From the IMG/VR virus record IMGVR_UViG_3300031767_000006, positions 1-20,752 of that record: a DNA stretch of 20,752 nucleotides; one strand, given 5' to 3'. This DNA is from a virus. Positions 9,910-17,959 of the stretch are shown piece by piece. Positions within the stretch are counted from its first letter, which is position 1, and every line of letters starts with the position of its first letter. A program made the translations under genes and the position numbers. The notes beneath the pieces are model-generated. The model made no database searches, had not been told where the DNA came from, and saw only the letters and a list, made by a program, of their open reading frames with translations.

Positions 9910-12752
9910 CCTAGCCTCCGCATTAACTCGAAATCGCTTATCACGCCCTGTGACGACGCAGCATTCACGGTGAGCATGAAGTTGTTGGTGACGTTTTGAT
10001 TCGTCATCTGCTGCTGCCCGCCGCCTATGCCGAACGGAAGACGAATCCTGTTGAGATTCTCAATCACAGTCTGTGCCACATTCAGGCCGAAGTTACGCAA
10101 GCTGAGCAGCGCATTGTTGACTCGCTCAATGAGCGATAGCACGCCATTCAGGTTGACGCCAATTAAGGCCGATACTGTCTCTACAGCTCCGCGTATCGCA
10201 TTCCGAACCATCTCGCTCAAGTTCCTGACGCTGTCGGCAAGGTATCGGACGAACCCGTCCATATCGCCACGCAGGAGTGCAGCAATCGCGCGGATGAATG
10301 ACGCAAGTGTGGTTAGAGCGTCTCGAATCAAAGTGCCGAAGTTGCGCGCGAAGGTGAGTAATGCATTACCGATTTGAGTGACCAGCGGCGAAAGCGCCTT
10401 CAGCACATTCTGGACGTGGGGAGCAAGAGCGGATAGCAACTCGCCTATAGCGCGCAGTGCATCTTGCGCAGCCGGCTTAATGTCAGAGAACACCTCGCCT
10501 AGAACGCGGAATCCCTGTTTAATCAGCGCTTGTAGCTGAACGCCAATATCCCGCAGGACGGGCGCGATTGCCACGCCAATCGCAGCAATACCGTCCAGGA
10601 TTGGCTTAAACGTTGACCAAAGCTCCTCACCGGCCATACGCAGCGAGGCGAGAAGAGCAGAAAAGTCAATCTGCTTCACCGCGTCCCTTGCTAAAGCAAA
10701 AGTCTCAACAATCCTGTCCTTAAGCGGCAGGAACATCCGCCCAAGTTCCTCGCCGACTGTGCGCGTGGCAACAACAAGGGCCGACAGGTCGATTTGCTTC
10801 ACTACTTCTCGCAACTTGACAAAGCCTTCGATGAGCCAGCTGCCAACTTTCTCAGCCACTTCGCGCGCCGCGGAGACAAGAGCCGAGAAGTCGATTTGAC
10901 TCACCACGTCTTTTACCAAGGCTAACCCTTCAGCGAGCAACCTGCCCGCCTTCTCGCCCACGGTCCTCGCCAGCTCGACGAGCGATGACAGGTCGACTTG
11001 CTTCACCACTTCGCTCAACACAGCAAAGCCCTTGGCAAGCAGGCCACCCACTTTGAACCCCACTACGCCCGCCAAGGAGACGAGCGACGATAGGTCGATT
11101 CGTTTAACCACTTCCCCCACAACAGCAAATCCTTTAGCGAGCAGACCGCCTATCTTCTCGCCGACCAAGCGCACTATGGCAATAAGCGGCGAGAAGTTGA
11201 TTTGGCCCACCGCGTTCTTCAGTGCGACAAACCCTTTGGCGAGCAGCTCTCCCACCTTCTCTCCGACCGTGCGCGCTATGGCGAATAGCGCGGAGAAGTC
11301 AATCTGCTTCACCACGTCTCTTAGCAGCGCAAACGCCTTGACGAGCACGCCGCCCACCTTCTCGCTGACCACTCGTATTGCCACGACGAGCGCCGAGAAG
11401 TCAATCTGCTCCACCACGTCTCTCAGCATGGCGAAGCTCTTGACGAGTAGGTTGATTGCCTTCTCGCCGACCGAGCGCATTGTGGCGATGAGCGACGAAA
11501 AGTCGATTCGCTTCACGGTCTCGCTCAGAGTATCGAAACTCTTAGCAAGCCAATTCCCCACCTTCTCGCCGAGATCCTCTACGAACTGAATCACCCGGTC
11601 CTCGGTCAGCAGGTCAGCGATGGTGAAGACTACCTTAGCGAGCGCCGGCAAGAGCTTTTCGCCAAACGCCAAGCCGAGCGTCTCAATGGCATTATTGAGC
11701 GCCTCCTTTGCGCCTCTCAATCCACGCATACGCGCTTCAGCCAGCTCAGCCGCCGCATTCGCCTTTGTCACAGCCTTGTACATCTCGTCGTAGGCTTCCA
11801 CGCCGGCCATAAGGATGATGTTTGCTGCTCGGATGGCGTCCGTGCCGAAAATCGTGGCGAGCGTGTAGTTGCGTTGGTCTTCGCTAAGTTTCGATAAAGC
11901 GCGCGAGAACTGCCCGACAATTTCTCGGAGCGGCAGCATCTTGCCTTTGGAGTCGGTCAGCTTAATGCCGAGCTCGTTCATCATCTCGGCAGCCTTGTCC
12001 GTCGGCGCGACCAGGCGCAACAGCATTGTCTTTAGCGACGTGCCGGCGTCGCTACCCTGTATACCAGCGTTTGCCATGAGCGCGAGCGCCGTGATAGTCT
12101 CTTCGATACTCCTTCCGCTCATAGCAGCCACTGCACTCGCCATCTTGAGCGAATCGGCCATGCTGGTCACGTCAGCCGCGCTCGCGTTTGCGGCAGCAGC
12201 GAGCAAGTCGGCTACCCTGACAGCTTGGTCGCCTTGGAGATTGAAGGCGTTGAGCGCGCCGGCCACAATCTCAGCCGCGCGCGCAGCGTCCAGCTGGCCG
12301 GCGGCAGCAAGCTGGAGCGAACCCTTCGCAGCAGCCATTGCTTGCTCAACAGACAGACCGGCTTTCGCAAGCTCGGTCATTGCTTTTGCAGCATCGAGCG
12401 CAGAAGCAGCAGGGATTGTCACGTCCGCGCCCAGCTGTTTTGCAAGTTCCGAGACTTTGCGCATCTGCTCTCCGGTTGCGCCGCTCACCGCTTGCAAGAA
12501 GTTGAGCTCGCTCTCAAGCTCTGCGGCCTTATTGACTGCTCCACCGATTGCACCGGAGAGCGCTCTCATCCCGTCCTGGACTACGCTGGCGGCCAGGAAG
12601 CCCGCGGCTGCGGAGAACGCCGTCTTAAACGCATCGGCAAGCCCAAAACTTAGTTTTTTGAGCTTGCCAATGTCGTCCGAGACGCCGGCTATCGCGCGTC
12701 GAAAATCTCGCGCGTCGCCCGTAATCTCGATGCGAATCTCACCGTCCGCCAT
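9900..12752 (-). CDS. Tail tape measure protein with 34-residue tandem repeats
   Basis: A 950-residue protein, the longest gene here, in the expected place after the tail chaperone. The N-terminal third has TP901-type tape measure features: a helical start, ASALDAAKAMTELAKAGLSVEQAMAAAKGSLQLA, ALNAFNLQGDQAVRVADLLAAAAN and the GNAGIQGSDAGTSLKTMLLRL-like motif. Residues 397-668 (DNA 10749-11564) are eight exact-length repeats of 34 residues with consensus K-G-LLAKGFA-L-EVVKQIDFSALV-ARTVGE; a ninth with a 7-residue insertion runs to about 709. The C-terminal part is hydrophobic and helical. The protein sets tail length and is ejected into the host. Its start overlaps the frameshifted chaperone by 14 bp; AGGAG lies only 2 nt before the ATG. 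Confidence 0.9.
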   Translation of the reverse strand: MADGEIRIEITGDARDFRRAIAGVSDDIGKLKKLSFGLADAFKTAFSAAAGFLAASVVQDGMRALSGAIGGAVNKAAELESELNFLQAVSGATGEQMRKVSELAKQLGADVTIPAASALDAAKAMTELAKAGLSVEQAMAAAKGSLQLAAAGQLDAARAAEIVAGALNAFNLQGDQAVRVADLLAAAANASAADVTSMADSLKMASAVAAMSGRSIEETITALALMANAGIQGSDAGTSLKTMLLRLVAPTDKAAEMMNELGIKLTDSKGKMLPLREIVGQFSRALSKLSEDQRNYTLATIFGTDAIRAANIILMAGVEAYDEMYKAVTKANAAAELAEARMRGLRGAKEALNNAIETLGLAFGEKLLPALAKVVFTIADLLTEDRVIQFVEDLGEKVGNWLAKSFDTLSETVKRIDFSSLIATMRSVGEKAINLLVKSFAMLRDVVEQIDFSALVVAIRVVSEKVGGVLVKAFALLRDVVKQIDFSALFAIARTVGEKVGELLAKGFVALKNAVGQINFSPLIAIVRLVGEKIGGLLAKGFAVVGEVVKRIDLSSLVSLAGVVGFKVGGLLAKGFAVLSEVVKQVDLSSLVELARTVGEKAGRLLAEGLALVKDVVSQIDFSALVSAAREVAEKVGSWLIEGFVKLREVVKQIDLSALVVATRTVGEELGRMFLPLKDRIVETFALARDAVKQIDFSALLASLRMAGEELWSTFKPILDGIAAIGVAIAPVLRDIGVQLQALIKQGFRVLGEVFSDIKPAAQDALRAIGELLSALAPHVQNVLKALSPLVTQIGNALLTFARNFGTLIRDALTTLASFIRAIAALLRGDMDGFVRYLADSVRNLSEMVRNAIRGAVETVSALIGVNLNGVLSLIERVNNALLSLRNFGLNVAQTVIENLNRIRLPFGIGGGQQQMTNQNVTNNFMLTVNAASSQGVISDFELMRRLGWR
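10626..11564 (-). repeat. 102-bp tandem coding repeats in the tape measure gene
   Basis: Eight units of exactly 102 bp (34 codons) from 11564 to 10749, then a ninth unit of 123 bp to 10626. The DNA copies have diverged but keep the coding pattern, with ATTGACTTCTCGGC-like blocks for QIDFSAL recurring each unit. The repeats probably change tail length in fixed steps by unequal recombination. Confidence 0.85.
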
Positions 12753-13121
12753 ATCTCCTTATCTCGCGCTTCATTCGACGCACTTTTTCGCGCTCGTACT
12801 CACACGCAGCTTCTGCCCAGAAGAGCGAAAGCTCGCGCTCAAGCACCCACGGCGGCACGCCCCAGGTCTCGGCAAGGTGGAGCAGCAAGGTCACTCGGTC
12901 GCGCTCGTGGCCGGTAAAGGGGCTGGCTCTCCTGCGATGTGCTTGACCACGTCCACCAGCTCGTTGAACGACAACTGGCTGGTATCAACCCCGTAGCTCT
13001 CCAGCGCGCGCGCGATAGCCATCAGATCACCTTCAGCGATAGTGGCTTGCAAGCGCGCGTACTCCATGAAGCTCCCTGGAGCGTTCCGGTCGATTCGACG
13101 GACCTTTGTCAAGTCAATCAT
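12739..13121 (-). CDS. Tail assembly chaperone, -1 frameshift product (gpGT-like)
   Basis: If ribosomes slip back one base at C CCT TTA (12921-12915), translation leaves the short frame at Leu69 and continues for 58 codons to a stop at 12741-12739, giving about 127 residues. The extension reads TGHERDRVTLLLHLAETWGVPPWVLERELSLFWAEAA and ends in a basic KVRRMKREIRRYGGR, like the T-domain of lambda gpGT. The heptamer fits X-XXY-YYZ exactly and in the right frame. The extended product overlaps the tape measure start by 14 bp. In long-tailed phages this ratio-controlled pair chaperones the tape measure during tail tube assembly. Frame and site are seen; slippage is inferred from this well-known family behaviour. 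Confidence 0.8.
12891..13121 (-). CDS. Tail assembly chaperone, unshifted form (gpG-like)
   Basis: A 76-residue protein starting at ATG 13121 (ATGA overlap with the tail tube stop). It is helical: SFMEYARLQATIAEGDLMAIARALESYG, then FNELVDVVKHIAGEPAPLPATSATE. Small size, place between tail tube and tape measure, and a slippery site seven codons before the stop identify it as the short form of the tail assembly chaperone. It is made in excess over the frameshifted form (12739-13121). I recognise no closer family. Confidence 0.8.
   Translation of the reverse strand: MIDLTKVRRIDRNAPGSFMEYARLQATIAEGDLMAIARALESYGVDTSQLSFNELVDVVKHIAGEPAPLPATSATE
12915..12921 (-). other. Programmed -1 frameshift site C CCT TTA
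   Basis: The minus-strand heptamer CCCTTTA has its last two codons (CCT, TTA) in the zero frame of the chaperone, so it fits the X-XXY-YYZ slippery rule. Codon TTA is codon 69. After a -1 slip the next codon is ACC and the frame stays open for 58 codons. Confidence 0.75.
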
Positions 13122-14068
13122 GGCAGTGTCGTCACCCCGTTAATGACGCGGATTTGCAGCCAGTTGTTGAGAGGCGCAGCCACGAGCGCTTTGAACGTCA
13201 TCTCGACGGTCATGTTGCCGTCGCGGTCGCCGAACAGCTCCGGGGACTCGGCAATCAGCCCGACAAAGTCGATTCGCAACTCGCGCATGCTGGCTGTCTC
13301 CACGAAGTTGACGCGGATGTTGCGAGCGACTCTGTCCGTCAGCAGTGCATCCACCAAATCCTCGGCGGTCTCGTTGAACTCTGCGGTGATGCTCAGCTGC
13401 GCCTCCCATCGCCCTTCACCCCAGTCAAGGGGCTGCGGGCCTTCAAATATCTTTAGATGCCGGTTGGTGTTAATGCTCAACTCGGCCTCTATCACCGTGC
13501 CCGGTATCTGAGTCGTGCCGTGGGCTGTGCCGACGTTGTCCACGAACCACGATGCGTGCCTTGACAGGACCGGCGTCACGATGCGCGTCGGCAGAGAACC
13601 GGTCAGGGCATTCGCTTGCACGCTTCGTCCGATAAACGCCCAGCTCTCGGTCACCCCAGCATTTGCCTCGTAGCGCAGCGTCCACTCTCTTATGATGCCG
13701 CCGACTACCCTGTACTCCGCACCTGTCGTGCCATACTCTATCGTGTAAATCTGCGGCGCGGCGTAGTTCGTGATCGGCGCATTGAATGTGCGCGCGTTGC
13801 CGCTCGGCGCAACCGGGCCGAACAAGCCAAACAGGCCATAGAGTATGTCCTCGTACGTGCACTGGAGCTCTAGCTCTCCTTCTGCATGACGCTGCGAGAA
13901 GACAATCAGGTCACTCACTGAGCGACCTAGCTCCTCAACCACCGCGTCATTGTGGTTGATGGTGACGCTCCCGTCTTTCACGCCCCGCAAGATGGACGTG
14001 GCAGCGACCGGCGTCGCAAACGCTGTCTGCTGACCTAGCTGAACCCTACGTAGATGAGTCGCTGGCAT
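13118..14068 (-). CDS. Major tail tube protein
   Basis: A 316-residue protein starting at ATG 14068 after AAGGAGAAGG; it overlaps the preceding small gene by 23 bp. The N-terminus (MPATHLRRVQLGQQTAFATPVAATSILRGVKDGSVTINHNDAVVEELGRS) is typical of phage tail tube proteins: Q-G-E/Q-T-FGTPVAA-T--L----. The rest is beta-rich, with LELQCTYEDILYGLFGLFG, EWTLRYEANAGVTESWAFIGRSV and a final NMTVEMTFKALVAA. It is somewhat long because a second related beta domain occupies the C-half (INTNRHLKIFEGPQPLDWGEGRWEAQLSITAEF). It polymerises into the tail tube around the tape measure. Assignment by sequence pattern and gene order. Confidence 0.75.
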   Translation of the reverse strand: MPATHLRRVQLGQQTAFATPVAATSILRGVKDGSVTINHNDAVVEELGRSVSDLIVFSQRHAEGELELQCTYEDILYGLFGLFGPVAPSGNARTFNAPITNYAAPQIYTIEYGTTGAEYRVVGGIIREWTLRYEANAGVTESWAFIGRSVQANALTGSLPTRIVTPVLSRHASWFVDNVGTAHGTTQIPGTVIEAELSINTNRHLKIFEGPQPLDWGEGRWEAQLSITAEFNETAEDLVDALLTDRVARNIRVNFVETASMRELRIDFVGLIAESPELFGDRDGNMTVEMTFKALVAAPLNNWLQIRVINGVTTLP

Positions 14069-14282
14069 CTTTCACCTTCTCCTTTTGAATCGCGTATAAC
14101 CCTCTGACAAACTGAATGTCGTAGGCGTGCACCTTTGCGAGCTGAACGAGTTCGTCGTCAGTGAGCGGGAGAAAAGGCAAGCCGGGGTAGTACACCCTGT
14201 GCCACTTCTCCGCCACTGGCTCATAGACGCCCTTGACGGCCTCCTCTCCTGGCTTGTTACCAAGCTTCTGTTTGTCGCTCAT
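14046..14282 (-). CDS. Small conserved-position tail-region protein, unknown function
   Basis: A 78-residue protein whose ATG (14282) overlaps the tail terminator stop by 4 bp, and whose end overlaps the tail tube start by 23 bp. It is hydrophilic with a charged start and end (MSDKQKLGNKPGEEAVKG, EKVKDASDSST) around a compact core (KWHRVYYPGLPFLPLTDDELVQLAKVHAYDIQFVRGLYAIQ). I recognise no family. Tight packing between tail terminator and tail tube suggests a tail-assembly or regulatory role. Confidence 0.6.
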   Translation of the reverse strand: MSDKQKLGNKPGEEAVKGVYEPVAEKWHRVYYPGLPFLPLTDDELVQLAKVHAYDIQFVRGLYAIQKEKVKDASDSST

Positions 14283-14689
14283 ATCTTCTCCACCACCCTT
14301 GCCATGACGCTGATGCTCAGGTAGTCAGTCCCTGCCAGCGTGTAGATGCTCGGTTCTTCGGCATCCAAGCCAGCAATGTGGTCCACCTGGCCGCCCAGCG
14401 TAACGTCGCTCATGAGCGCCGCCATCACCGCATCAGCAAGCGCATAGAGTGCCGACTGTTGCGCTTCCGTGACACCCTGTGCAATCGGCGAGTGCACGAT
14501 TCGAACGCGGACCAGCGTTTCGATGCGAACCAGCTCATGCGCGTGTTGCCGACGGTTCTCGCCAGCCGGCGTGACGAGCGCCATTGGCAGCGCAGCCGTA
14601 GAAGCGCTCATGGGCACGGTCGTGTAAACCGAGACGATTCCCGGCACGGCAGCGACCACAGCATGTACGGCATTGACAGCGCTCAGCAT
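14279..14689 (-). CDS. Tail terminator / tail completion protein
   Basis: A 136-residue protein starting at ATG 14689 and overlapping the connector gene by 7 bp. The layout is helix (MLSAVNAVHAVVAAVPGIVSVYTT), then strands (LPMALVTPAGEN), a long amphipathic helix (EAQQSALYALADAVMAALMSD), and strands ending DYLSISVMARVVEKI. This alpha-beta pattern with the final strand in YLSI-V-ARVVE fits the tail terminator/minor tail family that caps the tube and joins it to the head. Gene position between connector and tail tube supports the call. I saw no other candidate for this role. Confidence 0.65.
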   Translation of the reverse strand: MLSAVNAVHAVVAAVPGIVSVYTTVPMSASTAALPMALVTPAGENRRQHAHELVRIETLVRVRIVHSPIAQGVTEAQQSALYALADAVMAALMSDVTLGGQVDHIAGLDAEEPSIYTLAGTDYLSISVMARVVEKI

Positions 14690-15231
14690 GGCATCACCTC
14701 GAGCACCACGTACGGGTCAAGCATCTGCGAGATGTCACGTGGCAGTCGCGTATTCAGCGCATTTAGCCCTTCCTGCCCCGTCACATCGAAGACTTGCGCA
14801 TCTTTCGAGCGATACATCCAGCTAGCCAACCGCACGCAGGTCTGCACAATGTCGTCGGGTGGGGCTGCGCTGAACCCCCACTGCCCCGTTACGTCCGCTG
14901 TGTATTCGATGCTCCAACTCTGCGCAGTGTGCTTGATTCTGAGCACCCTGGTCGGCGGATAGAAGGGGACGAAGTCCGCCGGCAGCAGAACATCGCTAGT
15001 ATCGGTGACGACCTGCGTCAGCGCGCGCAGGTCGTCGGGCAAGAAGAAAACGTCGCCGACGATGTGCTCTCGACGAATCGGCCTGGTCGCGGTTGACGCA
15101 GTGAAGCGCCTGCCTGTGTAGCGGTCAATGGCTGCTGACGCGGCATCTATCAGCCGCGTCAGCAGCGCATCTTCGCTCGTCCCGGTGATGCCCAGGTACT
15201 GCTTGACCTGAGCAGGCGTCGCGTAGCTCAT
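14683..15231 (-). CDS. Head-tail connector (gp6-like) protein
   Basis: A 182-residue protein with the typical start of gp6-like connectors: MSYATPAQVKQYLGITGTSEDALLTRLIDAASAAIDRYTGRRF, a helical bundle that forms the ring below the portal. The middle has strands around RREHIVGDVFFLPDDLRALTQVVTD, and the C-half has DDIVQTCVRLASWMYRSKDAQ and a final helix. The usual length is 100-200 residues. ATG 15231 overlaps the end of the upstream gene. Two perfect hairpins occur in its DNA (15007-15036 and 15131-15166). Confidence 0.8.
   Translation of the reverse strand: MSYATPAQVKQYLGITGTSEDALLTRLIDAASAAIDRYTGRRFTASTATRPIRREHIVGDVFFLPDDLRALTQVVTDTSDVLLPADFVPFYPPTRVLRIKHTAQSWSIEYTADVTGQWGFSAAPPDDIVQTCVRLASWMYRSKDAQVFDVTGQEGLNALNTRLPRDISQMLDPYVVLEVMPC
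15007..15036 (-). repeat. Perfect 11-bp hairpin with 8-nt loop in the connector gene
   Basis: GACGACCTGCG (15007-15017) is exactly complementary to 15026-15036. It lies in coding DNA and has no terminator tail. Confidence 0.6.
15131..15166 (-). repeat. Perfect 14-bp hairpin with 8-nt loop in the connector gene
   Basis: GCTGCTGACGCGGC (15131-15144) is exactly complementary to 15153-15166. It encodes the conserved LLTRLIDAASAA helix, so here protein constraint and palindrome coincide. Confidence 0.65.
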
Positions 15232-15617
15232 CAGTCAACGATGGTCGTGCTGGCCAGCTTCGCCGGTGGGTTGTTACGCGCCAGCGTGCCGATAAACACT
15301 ACGGCAACCGTGGCATTCCCGTTTACTACCGCGCGAATCCAGCGATGACCGTCCGGCAACTCTTCGTCGCGGATGTTGATAACAGCCTCGCTGTTCGCAG
15401 AAATGCTGGAGACGGATTTGCCGGCCAGGTTGGTGAACGTGGTGTTGTCGGCAGACGACTGAATCGTGAACGACGGCGGCGTAGTAGCAGCGCCCACGAT
15501 GCACACGGCAGCCACGCCACGCAACAACTGCATGTCCACGCTGTTCGTGTTCGTCGCACCAGTAATTGCCTGCGCCGGCAACCGGCCAGCGATGGTTAGG
15601 AAGTCAGTCGGCTTCAT
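15231..15617 (-). CDS. Putative capsid decoration / head protein
   Basis: A 128-residue protein starting at ATG 15617 behind AGGAGGGTG, in the usual place for a head decoration protein just after the major capsid gene. It is beta-rich: MQLLRGVAAVCIVGAATTPPSFTIQSSADNTTFTNLAGK, a central strand VSSISANSEAVINIRDEELPDGHRWIRAVVNGNATVAVVFIGTLARN, and a short tail. The pattern of S-D-N-T-F followed by W-IRAVV resembles small immunoglobulin-like proteins common in phage heads. Cysteines and catalytic residues are absent. Role inferred from position and fold. Confidence 0.55.
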   Translation of the reverse strand: MKPTDFLTIAGRLPAQAITGATNTNSVDMQLLRGVAAVCIVGAATTPPSFTIQSSADNTTFTNLAGKSVSSISANSEAVINIRDEELPDGHRWIRAVVNGNATVAVVFIGTLARNNPPAKLASTTIVD

Positions 15618-15629
15618 GTCACCCTCCTG

Positions 15630-17534
15630 CTACTGTAGTCTCACGAACGGGCTTACCTCCACGTTCGTCCCGATGTATTTAGCGCGGTCCACCACCCTGG
15701 GCGTGCCATCAGCGTAAACCGTTAGCCGATACGCAGTCTGGTCAAACTCGAAGTAGGCGTCCGCGCTTGCGGCAATCTCGATGTCGCGTACCAGCTGGAC
15801 TGCATACATCGAGAAATCGGCCAGCAGCACGTCGCCAGCAGTGCCAAGCGGATTGACCTTCTCCGTCAGGATGACGGGGATGCCCATTAGTGTGCCAGCA
15901 ATGCCCTGCTGCCAGTTCGGCTGCCACACCGGCGTGTTGCCAACCGAGAACTGGACCAGCTGCGGCAACACGGTCGGGTGGATCAGCCACACCGCGCGAC
16001 CAAGTGAGCCTGGCATCAGCCGCTCCAGCATTCGAGCTGCGTCGACCGGCTTGAACTGGTTGGCCGTGTCGCGCGCTACGCTTACTAGCGCTTGCGCATT
16101 CAGCACGCCGAGCGGTTCGCCTGCGCCAGTGCCGCGGATGAAGTAGTAGTCCAGGTAGTCCGACGCGCTCTCAGCGAGCATCCGGCGTAGCTGAGCATCG
16201 AACGTAGTGCTGGCAAGCATCCGGTTGCTCACGCGCACGATGCCGGCCATGGTCAGCGCGCGAAGCGTGTACTGCTTGAATGCCGGCTCGGTCTCGGCGA
16301 TTGAGCTGTTCTCGCCAACCCACGTGAACCTGATGCCACCGTACCAAGCGAACACGCCAGCAGCGCCTTTGCTCAGGTCAACGACCGGCTGGCGGACCGT
16401 GCCAGGGGCGTCAGTCACGAACGCGCGCGGCAGCACGATGGACTGCTCGCTCACAGCAGTCAGCAAATCGGGAAGCAACGTCTCCGGCACGAGATAGCCC
16501 CCCGACGGGCCAGAACCCGTGCCTAGCGCCTTAATCGCATCGTAGTCCTTGCGCGCCACGGCGCTCATGAAGTCGCGCAAGGTTATGCTCTTGGTCTCAG
16601 TCACAAACATGTGAATCTCCTTCGCCACGCCCTTTCGCGCATCCGCCTTGCCTTCGTCGGCGGTAACGACCGCCGGCGGCTTGGCCTCTGGATACACGAC
16701 TGAGCGGATGGCTTCGACAATCTCGACGCCGAGCGTGCGTGGTTCAGCCGGCGTCGGCGTCAGCGATACCTCAACAATCGGCCAGCGCTCAATCTCGCCT
16801 GTGCTCCTGCGCGAGACCAGGTGACCGGGCGCGCCAGTGCTCATTCCGAGCGCGCCCTGCTCAGCAAGTTGTCTCACAAGCTCGATGTATTTGCTGTGCC
16901 GGTCGAGTTCTGCTTTGACCAGAACGCCGATGTCGTCAACATTCATCTCCTCTACGCGCCCAATCACCTTGAGTCCAATGTCAGGATGAACACCATGCTC
17001 GTAGAGGAGCGGTGGATTGCTCAGACCGAGCAGCTCTGCACCAAAGTCAGTCTTTGGCGTGAAGTACTCGCCGTGCAGGTCGCGCCCGCCGAACACGACC
17101 GCGTAGCCTTCAGCATAGAGCTTGCCTTCCTGCTCATATACCTTCACTGCAAACGAGCGCGTTTCCTGCTCCTGCTCCTGCTTACCCAGCAGTTCTTCGA
17201 GCGCGCGACGCGCCTGGGCGAGCAGCTCTTCCGGCGCATCGATTCCGCCGCGCGCGCCATTCACGGCGGCCAGCGCAAAACGCATGCCTGACGCGACCAG
17301 TCGCGGCTCACCATTCACGATGTCGCCACAGGGTGCAACCAGGTCGCCTTTAGTCGCAGACTCGTCACGGCGGAATAGGAACAAGCGTGAAGCGCGCTCA
17401 AGCGCTTCGTTGCGCATGTCCTCATCTGCGTCGGTCTCATAGCCGGCCCATGCCAGGATGCGTTCACGCGCGGCATCTCCGTCCCACTCGCCGCGCTCGA
17501 TTACAGGAAGATCAGTATCCAGCGTGAATCTCAT
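15630..17534 (-). CDS. Fused prohead protease and HK97-type major capsid protein
   Basis: A 634-residue protein with three parts. Residues 15-115 (WDGDAARERILAWAG ... GDIVNGEPRLVASGMRFALAAVNGARGGIDAPEE) form a domain often found at the N-terminus of phage proteases and head proteins. Residues about 125-275 form the HK97-family prohead protease, with catalytic His180 in LLYEHG and Ser232 in ALGMSTGAP, ending IVEVSLTPTPAEP. From about 315 the HK97 capsid fold follows (SGPSGGYLVPETLLPDLLTAVSEQSIVLPRA, YLDYYFIRGTGAGEPLGVLN, GTLMGIPVILTEKV, ISMYAVQL-like). The usual separate genes are one frame, so self-cleavage near residues 290-315 is expected. ATG 17534 overlaps the preceding stop (ATGA). Confidence 0.85.
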   Translation of the reverse strand: MRFTLDTDLPVIERGEWDGDAARERILAWAGYETDADEDMRNEALERASRLFLFRRDESATKGDLVAPCGDIVNGEPRLVASGMRFALAAVNGARGGIDAPEELLAQARRALEELLGKQEQEQETRSFAVKVYEQEGKLYAEGYAVVFGGRDLHGEYFTPKTDFGAELLGLSNPPLLYEHGVHPDIGLKVIGRVEEMNVDDIGVLVKAELDRHSKYIELVRQLAEQGALGMSTGAPGHLVSRRSTGEIERWPIVEVSLTPTPAEPRTLGVEIVEAIRSVVYPEAKPPAVVTADEGKADARKGVAKEIHMFVTETKSITLRDFMSAVARKDYDAIKALGTGSGPSGGYLVPETLLPDLLTAVSEQSIVLPRAFVTDAPGTVRQPVVDLSKGAAGVFAWYGGIRFTWVGENSSIAETEPAFKQYTLRALTMAGIVRVSNRMLASTTFDAQLRRMLAESASDYLDYYFIRGTGAGEPLGVLNAQALVSVARDTANQFKPVDAARMLERLMPGSLGRAVWLIHPTVLPQLVQFSVGNTPVWQPNWQQGIAGTLMGIPVILTEKVNPLGTAGDVLLADFSMYAVQLVRDIEIAASADAYFEFDQTAYRLTVYADGTPRVVDRAKYIGTNVEVSPFVRLQ

Positions 17535-17959
17535 CGCTTCAGCTCCCGTTCAATGATGCGCGAGAACTCGCGCATCACGGCGCGATTGTAAACCAGTTTA
17601 CTTGCCTCTTCATCGGCGCGCTTCCAGCCGCGGTCTTTGTGGAACGGCTGTTGCGCTTTCCCGACCACAAACGCGGCGTAGCGCGCCTTATTCCTGACGA
17701 CCACCTGCGCACTGCTGGTCGGCGTGACGAACCACTGCTTCGCCAGCCAACCTGTTCGTCGGTACGGCAACCGGACGTTGGCGAGCACGTAGCGACGCTG
17801 ACGCTCGCTCTTCCATCGGATGCGCATCCCAGGCTTGCGCGGCGGATACACGTTCACAGCGTCGCGCAACTTGTAGCCAAGGAACAATAGCGCCGGCGTA
17901 AGGTCAAGTTGACCACGAAACACGCGCGGCAGATTCAAGCGAACGATAGTTTTGCTCAT
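17531..17959 (-). CDS. Small neck-type protein (possibly HK97 gp10-like)
   Basis: A 142-residue protein. I place the start at ATG 17959 with AAGGAG about 10 nt upstream; a longer frame to 18106 lies inside the portal gene and looks like arginine-rich out-of-frame coding. The ATG overlaps the portal stop (ATGA). It has a basic, beta-rich body: LRDAVNVYPPRKPGMRIRWKSERQRRYVLANVRLPYRRTGWLAKQWFVTPT, VVVRNKARYAAFVVGKAQQPFHKDRGWKRADEEA, and a final helix. RTG-L---W, then N-A-YA-FVVG, resembles HK97 gp10-like head-tail joining proteins, but the position between portal and protease is unusual. Function tentative. Confidence 0.5.
   Translation of the reverse strand: MSKTIVRLNLPRVFRGQLDLTPALLFLGYKLRDAVNVYPPRKPGMRIRWKSERQRRYVLANVRLPYRRTGWLAKQWFVTPTSSAQVVVRNKARYAAFVVGKAQQPFHKDRGWKRADEEASKLVYNRAVMREFSRIIERELKR

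Noticed and set aside
11032-11589. Plus-strand frame with internal repeats
   Set aside because: It is the mirror of the tape measure repeats, with no ribosome site or recognisable fold.
11869-12996. Long plus-strand open frame of 375 codons
   Set aside because: It is antisense to the tape measure gene, is Ser/Ala-rich low complexity, and has no ribosome site. It reflects codon bias of the true gene.
14921-14932. CTGCGCAGTG resembling the early operator
   Set aside because: An imperfect palindrome inside the connector coding sequence with no promoter near it; probably chance in GC-rich DNA.
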